A stretch of DNA of 64,000 nt from Polytrichum commune (GCA_950295325.1 OX485805.1:17409501-17473500); one strand, 5' to 3'. Positions 11,972 to 24,480 are shown, numbered from the stretch's first letter. The notes: a model not told the origin generated them from the letters alone. A program made the numbers and translations.

Positions 11972-12239
11972 CTGCATGTCACGTGTCACCCTTCCTGTGC
12001 ATGTCTACTCCAACACTCGCAAACCCTCCCGTCAATCAAACACGTCTTACGCCTCTCATGAAATTCATAACTTTTGACACTAAGTGAAAGGATATGAGTT
12101 TCACGAAATCTAAGACAAGATTTTCCAGGTGTGACATTCCTTTATTTAATGCCTAATTGGGATTTCATTATACTTCCTATTCCTGTCCTGAAACGTCATG
12201 CCTAATTATGATTTCAGGCTTTATATCGGCGCCAACTAA

Positions 12240-12470
12240 TAATATGTAATTGCCTGTCAAGTAGTATGTCTACCATGACTTGTACTCTCTTATTTTGTAT
12301 ATTGTGACAGCGTTACAAATTTTAAAAATATTAATGTTACTCTCGTTTAGAGTACCTCCGTCATGTGGAGCTTGTGCATCGCAGTTTTCTTTTGGCAGCA
12401 CATTCCTAATAAATAGGTAGCCCACAATGTTGAGATTCCTCTTTCATATTTCCATTGTAATACATTCTAA
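12240..12470 (+). promoter_or_regulatory. Duplicated 5' segment, copy 1
   Basis: Shares CTGTCAAGTAG.ATGTCTACC, TTG(T/A)GACAG, AATAAATAGGT and CCTCTTTCATATTTCCAT, in the same order, with 13155-13404. One copy lies before the small zinc-motif ORF and the other directly before the transposase start. The likely reading is a duplicated leader or promoter giving two element genes the same expression signal. A pyrimidine-poor CAG in each copy could be a splice acceptor. Confidence 0.5.
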
Positions 12471-12635
12471 TCCTTCATGCTACAGTTTGTCACAATTTAC
12501 ATAAATACATATTGACTCTATATTGATCTAACAGGTTATCAAATATTCTAAGTGCATTGGTGTCTACCCTAAGTGTATATAATACCCGATTACTTGTACC
12601 CATTCCTTCATGTAATCTACTCATATTCTTCTCAA

Positions 12636-13055
12636 ATGGGTACTGACGCAAGTCCCCCCAACCTTCCTTCGTCAGGTGCTCCTAGTTCCTCTGGAATTCA
12701 CACCAAGTTGACCATCGATGGTTCTTCAGACGTCAACATCATTAAGATTGCCAACCCACATGACTGCTCAGTTCCTCCGGCTGTCGTCGTTCACACTCCT
12801 CAACCACATACTCCATCTTTGCAGGCAGATGTTGCAACGCTGAAAGAGGACAAGTCTACTTTACAAACTCATGCCTATTCTAGAGCAGGGATTATTAAAC
12901 CGGGCACTTACTCTAGATCCCTGTTTAGGAATGCCAAAGGTCAGAAACTCGATTGCGCAGCATGCACTGCAATTCATAGTTTGGGGATTGACCATTGTCA
13001 TAAACATGACCGTGACAAATATGGCAAAGGGCCCCATAAGCGTATTCGTCGTTAA
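12636..13055 (+). CDS. Small MULE-borne protein with Cys/His C-terminus, unknown function
   Basis: Open for 139 codons from the ATG at 12636. This start follows the duplicated 5' segment; an upstream in-frame ATG at 12573 would add a hydrophobic, unlikely N-terminus. The first 100 residues are rich in P, S and T (disordered). The C-terminus carries LDCAACTAIHSLGIDHCHKH followed by a basic tail ending KRIRR. The C-x2-C-x9-C-x-H arrangement is compatible with a small zinc-binding module, and the tail with nuclear targeting or DNA binding. Some MULEs (the VANDAL group) encode accessory anti-silencing proteins beside the transposase, but I see no sequence similarity that proves that role here. 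No stops interrupt it, unlike the transposase next to it. Confidence 0.5.
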   Translation: MGTDASPPNLPSSGAPSSSGIHTKLTIDGSSDVNIIKIANPHDCSVPPAVVVHTPQPHTPSLQADVATLKEDKSTLQTHAYSRAGIIKPGTYSRSLFRNAKGQKLDCAACTAIHSLGIDHCHKHDRDKYGKGPHKRIRR

Positions 13056-13154
13056 TAACAATGTTGCATTCTAATGTTTGGAATTTCCTATTCATAAGGT
13101 ACTATCATGTTTAGTATATATGCATGTTATTGGATTCTACTATTTGAAAATAAA

Positions 13155-13404
13155 TACTATCTTGTCAAGTAGAATGTCTACCATGATTTGACTGATATAA
13201 TTTGGTATATCTTGACAGCCTTTCTGCTCCATTTCAGACTCCTTGGTTTAGGGTGGGTCATTTTTAGAAGTATTTATTCATGCTTTCCTTCATTGTTCAT
13301 CCGTCATTTGGATCTGTCCATCATTGTTGTCTTTGGCCATTCATTTCCAATAAATAGGTTTCCCACAATGTTAAGAAACCTCTTTCATATTTCCATCACC
13401 ACGC
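13155..13404 (+). promoter_or_regulatory. Duplicated 5' segment, copy 2, before the transposase
   Basis: Diverged direct repeat of 12240-12470. It ends about 20 bases before the first reasonable transposase ATG (13425). Confidence 0.5.
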
Positions 13405-13424
13405 AAGGCCTCATTCCCCTCATC

Positions 13425-16400
13425 ATGGCTCATGTGCTTGCTAACGGAGAAGTCGGTATGGCAATCCCCAGAGCCGATGGAGAGAGAGTCCCACTTACCT
13501 TTTGCATGGATGACAGCCGACTAGCTTACGTGACGTCCCAACGTCTAAGTATTCGGTTCGGTTTCAGAGCGGACACTATTGTTGTTGACGAGGATATTTT
13601 TTATGTTGTCACGTCTGAGCTTACACATACCCTAGGTCGCATTTCGCATCGTGATGAGAACAATAACATGTTTTGGACTCTTCATCCAGGTAGTTACCAA
13701 GTCTTTGGCCTCACTGAATCTCAGATGGCTGCTTCTACTGAGATCCTCACTCCGCGCTCTTCCTCTACCTGCACCATTCAAACTCCTCTGCTACGTGATG
13801 TAAAGGTCAAGCTCGAACCCGGTCTCGAGACGCCTATTGTAGACAACTCTAGAGTAGAATCTATAATTACACTTTCTTCAGATGACGAGGTCAGTCCCAC
13901 CAAGCCCCCGCCTCAGGTTATAGTTGGTGGGGACGCTCCTAAAGTATATCCTTTGTCGCAAGATATTGTTAGCATAGTACCATTATTAAAACAACTTGCA
14001 GCAATGCCGGGAAAAAAAACATTCTTAAAAAAATAGACTACTCGGTGATTAGACACGAGAGGGTAGAGTACCTTCCTGCTCTGTTCAATGGTGTTGTCAT
14101 CTTCGAGTTGCCACCCGTTGGTCACACGGCCGCACGGTCATAGACCAAGTCTATGCAGGGAATGGACAAGCGTTACGACGGCCATGTGTGGACGAAGACG
14201 ATCACCACCAACATCACAAACGACTTTGGTTTGTCCTTCCGTTCTTCCTCCTGCGTTGGACACCTGCGTTGCAAGAACAAGGAGTGCGAATATCTGATCC
14301 ACCGACCTCGTATTTTTTAAGTCAACGAGACAGAGTTTGAAGGTTGTACCCTCCAAGCCTTTGTAGTGGATCAAGCACCCCCAACTGAGTCTACGCTTGT
14401 TTGCAAGGTGTGTAAAGAACCCCCGACATGTATTGCTACATGTGGGGCTAACATTTATTATGTTGCTGGCAAAATCAACCATACAAGAGCGTGTATCCAC
14501 CTTGGAATTCACGATCACCCAGTCAAGGTGGGCGATTACAGAGACATTAAGGCTGAGATCAGTGGCCTAATTGAAGAACAGATCGAGAAGACTCCCCAGG
14601 CTACCAGGAGTGCGGTTGTGTTGGAGGCTAGCAAAGTTCTAATTGGCAGTTATCTCCTTTAACCCGATGACGCGCCAACAAAGAAGCTTTCTCTTGAGGA
14701 ACTTGTTCCAGTATTCGACCGGTGCAAGGACATGGCTTCCCCAAACATCCGCAACAAGGTCATGAGCTTCCGTTTCCTCAAAAGGTATGGTGTCATGGAC
14801 TCTATCACCAAACTCCGTGGAATCAGTTTATGGGCATTTGTGCAGGAGAACAAATTCCTAGGTCAAGGGGCAGATCTTGACAAGGTTTTTGTCTTTAAGA
14901 TGTCGGAAGTCGGGCCTGGTAGTGGGGTAGACTTGGTGAAGCGTATGCAGCCCGGCGAAGATCTGGAGAATGCTTGGATTATGTTCGACCATGTGAAACG
15001 GGTGAGACAGTGGACCACAATGGCATGCCACGTGTATGACTCCACATATTGTCGTGTCATGACCATTGCAAGCTGTGACATGCAATCGGAGGACTGTGAT
15101 GCCCAGATCGTTTTCTAGAAGAATCTCAATGCTGTGATGGAGAGGAATGGCGTTGTCGATACCAACTTCAAAGGTTTCATGGCCGACAGCGCCCAGGCCA
15201 ATTGGAATGCAGTTCGGGTCATATATGGCAACGGGAAGAAGGAGGACCGCATGGATGACCGGGAAAGAACCTGTCAGTTTCACTGGACCCAATCTATGGT
15301 TAAGTATACCGAGAAATACATCCCCGAAGAACTCTGGGAGCAACACAAGAAGATGTGCCACCAATATAGGACCGCCAGGACCATGGACGAAGCGGAGAAC
15401 ATGTACCACGGGCTACGTGCATGGTGGGTATCCGCCGGGGCAGTGACAGAGAAGGCACTTGACAAACTCGAGCTCTGGCTTGCATTCTGGCACTTCCGTT
15501 ATCGCCAATGGGGAGGCTTCATGACCGGGGTATGTTCTCCCAAAACTTGTTGTTTTTCTTTCTTTCTTTTCACTCTAATATGAAACAACTCTTCTCCAAT
15601 TTCTAATTGCTTACACTATGTACACGCAAAAATTTACAGTAGAAGAACTAGCAGAAATGCCTTCATGTAATCTCGCCGAATCAATACACAACAAGTGGCT
15701 TCAATCGTCTGGAAACAACGGCGGCGACCTCTATGTTGCTACAGTGGACGACTTTGTTCGAGGCTTCCTTCAGGTTGTCAATTACTACCAGTTCCTGAAA
15801 GGTGATGTTGGCGGTACAGGCCCTACAAAGAAAGAACTCAAGCTAAGGTTGGCAGAGCGTAGGGCGAAGCAAACATGTAATCCTTTAGTCCTCGAAGACC
15901 CCATGATGGACATGCCTGGAGCAGAAGAGTTTTGTACCCGGGTGCCTTGTATGGCTGGGGAAGAGGTGTTCGGGTCCACGAAGCGCAAAGCAAATCTATC
16001 TCTTGGAGCAGAAGAGGAGTCGCACAGACCTGATAAGGTCAACTTCTCACATCCCCGTGCCTCTAGTAGGGCTGTCCGGACTCGTTCCACTGACATGCCC
16101 ATAATTATTAAAGAGGAAGATTCCAATGTCCCGGAAGTTGCACCCCCGGCGCCACATGCGGACGATATCGTCCCGTCCCCCATCCCCGTGGGACGGATCA
16201 GCCACGTCACTGCCGTCGAGGAGACTAGGGTGAACGTGAAGGAGTGGCACATCGCTCGGTTGCCAAAGATTTCTGCCAAATGTTGTTGGGCACAGAGAGC
16301 CGTCACCAAAAAGAAGTGTACTGAGAGAATCGTAAGGGGTGCAAAATCAACCCCTGCCCCTACGTACACCGGTCTATGGCACAACAATAGGAGAAATGTG

Positions 16401-17114
16401 AAAGAGACCACAGAGTTTTTCTTCTGCTCAGATGATATCCATAGGTGCGTTAAGGGTAGCAGGCACAAATGGGTTGTTCAATACTCTGCGGAACAGGAGA
16501 GGCCAAGCATTCCGGATGTTTGGCCAGTGAAACTTGGGACTAACCTCAAGCAATGTGAGATCCTGGCCCTCGAGGCGGCCGGATTCCAACTGCCGCAGAA
16601 AGTGCCAGTCTCACCCAGAAGGTTCTTTTCCACTGCACCGTCTCCGGCAAATTTAGACTCCGTGCCGGTGCCAGCAGATGCGGACAGGTATCCTGGGAAG
16701 AGAGAAGAGAAGCTCGTTAAGCGCACCGCAACCCGTCCAAACCCTCAGCAGCGGTTATCCATGGGCTCTGCGGACTCCCTCAAAGCTCAACTCCGCTCGG
16801 TGACGATGATTCCTCACCCTGGCCATGGCTGCATCATTGCGCTAGACTCGATGACGCCACCCGACGTGACACAATACCACATCACCATCAGTTCCCTCCC
16901 GGGTTGCACTTGCCCTGCATTCAAGAAGACAATGACCAACTTTCGAGGGCGGAGTCAATTCTCGTATTGCAAGCATGTTTACTATATTTTTTTAAAGGTC
17001 TGCCATCGCAATCCTGATGTAGACCTTTTCATCCACGCGCCAACCTTCAGCTTCAACGAGGTCAAAGTTATTCTCGAGAGTGGAATTTTAACTCACCCTT
17101 TAGATCGGGCCTAG
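13425..17114 (+). pseudogene. MULE transposase with SWIM zinc finger, interrupted
   Basis: The N-terminal part is open from 13425 to 14036. The frame then shifts by -1 within an A-run near 14028 and continues with a Cys/His module (SSSCVGHLRCKNKECEYL) that commonly precedes the MULE catalytic domain. In that frame there are stops at 14141-14143 (TAG), 14318-14320 (TAA) and 15116-15118 (TAG). The RNase H-like transposase core spans about 14960-15530: FDHVKRVRQWTTMACHVYDS, then NFKGFMADSAQANWNAVRVI with the second-Asp motif. An intron of about 110 bp follows the GTATGT donor at 15530, although the acceptor phase is unclear. The last part (to 17114) has a long P/S/K-rich linker and CTCPAF...YCKHVYYIF, the C-x-C...C-x-H SWIM finger usual for MULE transposases. 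The family assignment is firm; the copy is inactive as read. Confidence 0.82.
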
Positions 17115-17589
17115 GATTTACTCTAAGTGTCCCTTTCTCCCATCAACATGATAGATGAAGTAGTGCCTATTCATCCATGTTTCTAATAGAGTACACCATA
17201 TACTAAGTGATATAAGATTTTCATTGAATAATTAAATATTGTCAGCTCAAAAATATAATAAATATAATCCCATGGATTATTTTTATTCAGCTCAAAAAGT
17301 TGGATTACAATACTCAACCGTATCATGTGTCTCTATACATATTGGGATCATCATTGGTTTTCATCATCTACTTAATTATTATATCACAATTTTACGATCA
17401 TTTTGGCACTTCACGGTTCTCAAACTAAATCAGACCATTTCAAATTCAGGGCATTTATTTTATTTAGTGCCCACACATTCCACGGAAATAGGTCCCAAAA
17501 ATTTCTATTTTTGGAAGAATTTGGAATATTTTAAGTATATTCTTTTACTATTTTAAGGGGATTCTAAATTTAATGCAGAATCTATCCTA

Positions 17590-17662
17590 TTTTTACCACA
17601 TTTCCGCTCTCCTCTCTCCAAATCGCCGCTCTCCGCTCACCGCTCGCATACAAGCCTCGTCC
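17590..17662. repeat. MULE right terminal inverted repeat
   Basis: Inverse of 6458-6520, ending CCGCTCGCATACAAGCCTCG and two more bases, followed by the target duplication GGTTGGAAA at 17663-17671. Confidence 0.8.
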
Positions 17663-17671
17663 GGTTGGAAA

Positions 17672-19760
17672 CATGTTATAGATTGCGCAAAACATTTATA
17701 GTTCTTATTACATGAGAGTCAACTACATCGACTTCAAACCCAATTACAAGACAGACAACAAAGATGCCAACATGATTTAGTTTTCTTTACAATGGCGCAT
17801 GCAAATTTAATACTAAAATTATGAGAATTGATTCCATACCCACCGAGAAGCCCATTTGTGTTTGAGGACCTCTAGTGGACTCAACAAATTATCTTTCGGA
17901 AACAGTCGTTACAACACCATGAACTATGCAATCATAGCTTTGGATTTGTTTGATGATTTCATAGTTGTTGAACAAAATAATTACAAATCATCTCATGGAT
18001 TGGTTTCAAGTGTGGTATAATTCACAAATAGTTGATTTGAAATGTCATGTCATGAATCCTTTTACATTTTATGTTCTCGTTCAATGGGTAAGATCACAAT
18101 GAGGTGAAGGCGGTGATAGTTTTACTGTGTGGATAGTGAGAATGCACACCTTAGGGTTATCTTCAACTCAAAGCATGAGGCATTACAAGCAAAAGGCGAG
18201 GGAGTTGGTAAAGAGAAGGATAATGATTTAATAGTGAGAGATGGTACAATTTCATTAAAAAAATAACACAATGTTATTCCCTGCATGCGATAGCGACCGT
18301 TCATTGAAAATTACATAGAAACTTTCTTGAAGGATCTACGAGAGGGTCATCCAAGAGGCATGTTGCTTACATAGGAGGGAAATAAATTTTGCTAGGATAG
18401 AAAAGAAAAAAACTGTTGGATGAAATTTTATGCTTTCATCGCAAAATATATCAAATTCAACAAATGATGCATATTCATGTGTTCTACACAACACATTATG
18501 CATGCACACCCAACATTTAGCTTGTTGTCAATATTAAAGCTTTTAGATTTGGTGTTAGGCATTCATTGGATTACATAGATTTTATTTGAACTCTAGACAC
18601 ATATTTTTATAGATAAATATTATTTTTTATACCTAAATACCATGGGTATAGGATACTCGAGGGTGTATTTCCACCAAAAACTCCCTCCCTCATTGCTTAT
18701 GTGTTACCACTCACACGGTAACACTCCCCCATCAAGGTTGTCATTCCAATTGTGGTAAACAATTAAGGGGGAGGGGGGGGGGGGGTGGGACCCAACACTA
18801 TGTGTGCATTCCAACCGTAGAGACCGATGTTAGTCTTTGCACACTGTCGGAATTGCTTAGATGTCGAGTCCAGTGGATAGTTGGAGGATGATATGTTTTA
18901 GGGATAATTTTATTTTTGGGTAACATCTCTACATCAACACCTTTGTAGTGGAAATCCTCACATATCCCAAAGAAAAAAGAAAAAAATTAGTGTGGTGTAA
19001 GGTCTTATTGAAAATTTGAGAAAATGTATGCGCTTGTAATAAATGCTCCGAGTAGGGTCTTCCGTTCCACACAACACACACTTTTCATCATGGAGAATCT
19101 AAATGGTAGATGTGAACATAATTATAAACAACAAATAACTATATATAACTCTCTCTCTCTCTCTCTCTTTGTATATATATATGGGTGCAAGCATGGTAAA
19201 ATGGACGATTCTTGATCCCTCCTTAGTGTTAAGTGAAAGTGATTATGAATTATACACTAATTTTGAAATTTTTGAAGGAAAAAATCATAGACATTTAAAA
19301 AAAATATTGAATTACAAAGCCAAGCAATTTATGATGACAAACAAAAATTCCAAGAAAAGTCTACATATTTTAGAAGATGGTGCAAGTGGTGTGCAAGTAG
19401 GTGATGTTGAACAATCAACTATCTAAATTTTCTTTAAAATATGATTGAATTAAATTATATTATATTTCTACAAAGTTTTGTGATGATGCCCTCAAGTAGA
19501 TAATGAATACAAGGAAAATGAAAAAAATTCCAACTTCAAAATATTTAAGGTCATGAAATCTACATCCAAAACTTAGATTCTATCATTTTCTTTTGAGCAT
19601 CACGGTTAATGATAAGTTTTGAAGACCTCAACTTGATATTCTACATTTGAGTATTGAACACAACAATAGAGGTCATCATGAAAGAAAAATCCAATCTAAC
19701 CAACACTTTGCTACTACTTTTAGGCCATGACCAAAAAAATAATGGTTTTACTACACCGGA
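17672..19760. other. Non-coding part of the duplicated block
   Basis: Matches about 59010-61110 in the second segmental copy. AT-rich, with no gene recognised. Includes the right copy of the direct repeat (18705-19012), a G-homopolymer near 18770-18790 and a CT tract near 19150-19167. Confidence 0.5.
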
Positions 19761-19761
19761 G

Positions 19762-19762
<1 letters not shown>

Positions 19763-19802
<40 letters not shown>
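19763..19802. repeat. (GA)n microsatellite
   Basis: About 20 GA units. The paralogous site at about 61115-61164 holds a longer (GA)n tract, so the tract length changed after the duplication. Confidence 0.9.
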
Positions 19803-19804
<2 letters not shown>

Positions 19805-20019
19805 ACTATTGTTGATGTGAATGAGGGATGCTTGACCTTGATCATAGCCATGAGCTGATATGTGAACCCGGGTTTACTTAGCAAGGTTATGGGACAAGTG
19901 TTGTTGCCTACTATTGGAGGTGGTCCCTATAGTGGCAAATGATATGGGCATTGTAGGCCTAGTTGGGGGGGGGGGGGTTTATAAGTTTCATTTCGTAGTA
20001 ATGTGTATCTCAAAGGTGG

Positions 20020-23000
20020 GTGTTACAAGGGCATGTAGTCTTGGCTTATTGCAGCATGTGTTGGGTTCGATTCCAAGGGGTGAATTATGAGGGTTTCACT
20101 ATCCCTTTATTTGTGCTACTTGTGTGGGTTTGGGCAACATGTTGTAAGGTTCATTCTTGGGATTTTGTTGTTTGTATTTGTTTAGGTGGGGAGTACTGGT
20201 GGTTGGTGGTTTTATAGTTTTTGTTTGTTGAGCATGAGTAGTGTAAGGTATTTGATACTTGTCAGGTGGATTTGTTGCATGCATGCATGTATGGGCATTC
20301 ACAGTATGTAACATTGTTCAAAGATGTTGGTGATGTTGTTCGTATGTATGCATCCTTGGATGCCTATTGTGAGGATAGTAAGTGTTACATACCACTGGGC
20401 ATCTTCTAGTGCATCTACCTAAGGGTGGTATTTTAATTTGTTCCGTTGGGTGGCGGGGGTGGGATTGCGGTCTTGGCATAATGTGAATTCAATGAATTAT
20501 AGGCTTGTGTTTTGGGTGGTGTAGTGTGTGGTATTCTTTGGGGAGGTGGGGTATTTAAAATAATGGAAGGGGGGTGAAGTGCGTATCCATTTCTTGGATA
20601 GTTTGACCTTGGTGGGTGTGTCCAATGGGGTGAGATTTTGTGTGAGGGTTAAGTATATTAGGTAGTATGCGGTTTTGAGGCAATATTTGAATCTTTCAGC
20701 GAAGTAGGGTTAATGGAGGGGCTCTTGAATTGGAGTATACACATGATTGTAACCATTTTGGGTTTGATTTTGGCTAAATATGTTGGCAGACCTATTTTGG
20801 GATGGTATGTGAGGATGTGTGAATTGAGGTGGGTGAGTACATTGGTGTTTGGGTGGGGGTTGGTGGAGGGATATCTTTTATTATACCAATTATCAAGTTG
20901 AAGGAAGACAATGGTAACGGCCCCATGGTTTGTGTGTGCTGCCATTTTGGCCTAATGTAGTGCTTCTACTAAGGCTTCAGAGTTTGGTGGGTAAGCTAGG
21001 TGTCTTCCTGCCCATTGGGTGGAGTATGTGTTGCCATCCGAATATTGTGTCGCATGGGTGAGGGGAGTGGTAGTTGTGGAGTTGAAGGGGGCATGTGAGT
21101 GGGCTAGAGTAATATGAGTTGGTGAGTGAGAATGAGTCTATGAGAAATGCTAGTATGGAGGAAGGTATAGTGTTGTGGGCTAAGGCATGTTTGAATCTAG
21201 CATGGTTAATAGGGAGGCAGGGTAGGTCACGTATGTATCTTCGGGTAAACCATGCTAGTTTAGTTATGAAATCCTAGGGTGGGGGGTCGAGTGTTGTACG
21301 TAGTGAGTAAGGAGTTGTAGTGTTGGTGGTATTGGTTCCAAAGCCATTGGATGCATGTGGTCAACTATTTGATGTGGGTAAGGCCTATGGATGTGTGGAG
21401 GTGTGATATGGGGGAAGAGATGTGGAAAGTGAGTGTTGTGGTGTTCGTATCTGTGTCAAGGTCACATTGTGTTGTGTTCAGGTGGATGTGTCAGATGTAC
21501 ATTGGTTTTTTAATGAAGCATGTGTCTTTTGGTTTGGGTTTGTAGGTAGTATTTGTGATCTAATTTGTGTAGGTGGTAATGTGTGGTTTAGATCTAGTGT
21601 TGGGTGAGGAGGTGGGAGGTTTGTATATTTCTATTAGTTGTATGATTGTTTAATATGGTTTTTTGATTCTTGGTATTGAGAATGGTGCCACACAAAAGGT
21701 GTATTCAATGCCGGGGCAGGTGACATTGTTAACTATGTGGAGGTTTTGGGGTATGGTGGTTGGTGATTGGATTAGAATGTTGGCTTTGGTCTTGAATTTG
21801 TGGAGGGTTGCGCTTTGTTGGATGGACCACTTTAAAGTGGGGACTAGTTGGATCCCAGGGTATGTGTAGGATTTGTTTTGTGAAAGCGCACGGAATGTTT
21901 GGCATTTGTAGGTGAGGTCATTGTAGTCTAGTTTAGTTTTGAGTTTGTTTGGTTTGAGTTTAGTTTTGTATGGAGCATTGGTGAGTGCGCATTGGGAGAT
22001 GCTAAGTTTCATGCTAACCCACTCATTATATCATTCTATTCTGGTGATTCGGGATTGCAAATTGGGGAGGTGTTGGGATATAAAGGCTAGGTTGTCCGCA
22101 TATGCAGGGGAGTTGGTTTGGGTGTCAGAGATGTTGAAGTGGTATTTGTAATTATCTTGTTCAAGTGAGCGGAGTTCGGGTTTGAGAAAAACTAGGAATA
22201 GCTAGGGATTGTGGTTGTCTTTGTATGGTTCCTCTTGCTATGGGTGCGGGTTGGATTTTCCCAAAATGGCTTCCATAATGGCTAGTACGCATAGGTGGTC
22301 TATGGGCCCAAAGGCATTTTAAAAGTTGACATACAAAATGTATATATCTTGGTGGGTAAATTTAGCATCTTCTAGTGGGGCAAGTATCATTTGGATTTGG
22401 TAGGTAGTATTCCGCTCTTGCCTTAATCCTTCTTGGTTGTTGTTGAGTATCTTGTATGTTTTGCCGTGTTGGAGGAAGGTGGTGCTCATGTTGGTAAAAG
22501 TTCATAGATGGTATTGGCTAGGGAGATGGGTTTGAAGTTGGGCAATAGAGTGTAGTCACCTTTCTTGTGGAGAAGGATTGTATGGTTGTGTTTCCAAAAG
22601 TTTAAGATTTGGCGAGTGTGATAATAATATCCAAATATTTGGTATAGGAGGTCATGGAATGTTGGGGGGGAGTTTTTGAGGATGTCATTAGGTATGCCAT
22701 CAAGGTCTAAGGTTTTTCCATTGTGGAGGTGTGTTAGTTGGTGGTGTAGGGGATTGTTGAACTAGGTGTTGGTGCAAGCCTACCATTATGTATCTTCTCT
22801 AGTTGGTGGGGTGTGAGAATATTGATTTTGTCTTCCAATGAGGAGTATGTCTCAGTTAAAGTCTCCAATGAGTAGTGGTATATGTGGTGGGTGGTTAGTT
22901 AGAGTTTGTGTGAATTCTTGTTGAACTTTGGGTATGAATTGTAGGTCTTCCTCATGTGTGGGCATGTATATGTGAAGTAGGATCATGAGGGTGAGGGGTT

Positions 23001-24480
23001 TGTTGGCGATGGTGAGTATTTTGGTGTTATTACTAGGGACAAACAATGGATTTGTGTGTCATAGTAATTAGGCCTCCCGTGTGGGGGCGTAGTGAACATA
23101 TGGGCATTGGAGGTATGTTAGGGCATCTAGTGTTTTGTTATAGATGATTTTGTAGGATGAGAATTACATAATCATATATCTTGTGGATTTATTTTGGAGA
23201 GTTTTGTTTCTTGAAGGAATAATGATGATGGTGTATTGGCATTGATAGATTAAAGTTGGTGGATGTCTTGGATACTAGTAGTGAAGTGGCCACAGTTCCA
23301 TGTTAGACATGTGAGGACATCAAGGGGGGCTCTATGTGTTGGATTGTGGTGAGCCGTGGTGGAGGGATTTGTGGGGAGTGTGTTTTATGAGAGAAGCCAT
23401 TTATTGGTTGGAGCATTTTGGTGTCCTCTATGTATATAGGGAATAATTGTTGGAGTGAGGATTGTGTGGGTTGGATGTGATTCAAGAGGTTGGGTGTGAC
23501 ATGGTCATATAGTACTGGGAGGTTGGAGGATGTAAGTGTTTGGATTACATGGCATAGGGCAGTAGGGGGGTGGGGGGTGTCGAATGGTGGTGGTGGGGAT
23601 TGAAGTCTTATGAGGACGGTAAGGCTTCACATGGGGAACTTATTTTGCAAAGCTTGATTACATATTGTGGGGACTAGGCTTATGGAGACTATTAAGGTAT
23701 AAATGAGGTGAGAAATATGATAATTATCTAAAAGTTGGGAGTGTTGTGTGAGGTGCAGGAATTTGTGTTAGAGAGCAATATGTTGTGGGGAGGTTTGTAT
23801 ATAGGGGGTAGAGATGTGTATTCATGTTTGAGTGTGGTTGATTGAGCTAGGTATTGCTGTGAGTGTCTAAGTTTGAATGTGTTGGGCATGTTGTCAAGGA
23901 TATAGCGTGTAGGTCCGAGGGTAAGGGAGATATATCATGTGAGTGGCATAAGGGGGGAGGCATTCTATGTGTAATAGTGAGTTGTTTTTTTCTTTTGGGT
24001 TTTGTAGGCGTGTGTGTGATATGTGGAGAAATGTGCCTATAGGCATGAGGCATATTATTGGTGGGATTATATTTTTGCTTTGTGGTGGTTGATGGTGTGG
24101 TAGATGTAGGTCTACAATCTTTTTGGTTTGAGTTTGTGTGATGGGCATTGTGTAGGGATAGATGTTTGATGTTGAGTTATTAATTGTTGATAGGAATGGT
24201 GAGGTAAATTGCAAGGTTTGTGGTATCGGTGTGTGGTGAAGTGAGGAGGATGATTAGGGTAAGTACTATTGTAGTGGTTAAGTGTGGCATGTAAGTAGGT
24301 GTTAAGAATTTGTGAGGAGTAAGTTGGTGTTTGGTGATGTGTGGTTTGCTTGGAGGATCTTGATGGAGGATGGGTGTGGATTTGTTTGGGTGTTTGGGGT
24401 AGGTGTTAAAGGGAGAGGGCGATGTGGTTTTGTAAGCATACAATACTTAGATATGAGACAAAATGTCCAAAACATGATTG
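20020..24480 (-). pseudogene. LINE endonuclease and reverse transcriptase region (copy A), decayed
   Basis: Minus-strand reading in broken frames shows the order of a plant non-LTR retrotransposon. An APE-type endonuclease piece ends HIPLLIGDFN (near 22852-22880). Reverse transcriptase pieces follow, including NNQEGLRQERNTTYQIQ (near 22400-22450) and SPAYADNLAFISQHLPNLQ (near 22060-22110), the catalytic Y-x-D-D box read as YADN. Downstream of it come SISQCALTNAP and further LINE-like sequence to about 20650. Many stops and shifts exist and no complete frame remains. Relative to copy B this copy has lost about 85 bp near 22265 that encode the GYP.DA...RGTIQ part of the palm domain. The 5' limit is uncertain; proline-rich open sequence to about 24777 may be the start of the element. 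Confidence 0.72.

Larger units (their letters stand above)
6458..17662. mobile_element. Mutator-like element (MULE), 11.2 kb, carrying a DNA-methylase-like gene
   Basis: Both boundaries are defined three ways. The 9-bp duplication GGTTGGAAA occurs at 6449-6457 and 17663-17671. The ends are inverted repeats sharing GTATGCGAGCGG and AGAGCGGCGATTTGGAGAG. The second segmental copy has the empty site near 59005 with a single GGTTGGAAA. Nine-bp TSDs and long TIRs are typical of Mutator-like elements. Contents from left to right: a GTTAAC-rich region, a minus-strand methylase-like gene, a hairpin-bearing tandem array, a further minus-strand exon, a small zinc-motif protein, and a MULE transposase on the plus strand with a C-terminal SWIM finger. 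The element inserted after the segmental duplication. The transposase carries stops, so this copy is probably not autonomous. Confidence 0.88.
1530..24480. repeat. Segmental duplication, copy A (partner about 50868-64000)
   Basis: Long collinear stretches match the end of the window in the same orientation. Block pairs are 1530-1865 with 50868-51158; 2092-2215 with 52323-52440; 3405-3775 with 52445-52808; 4029-4375 with 52808-53155; 4376-6457 with 56887-59005; 17663-20345 with 59005-61690; 20600-22265 with 61700-63365; and 22266-22800 with 63451-64000. The breaks between blocks are insertions or deletions private to one copy, and several have clean target-site duplications. Both copies consist mainly of decayed LINE sequence. 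The duplication continues past the window edge in copy B. Confidence 0.85.
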
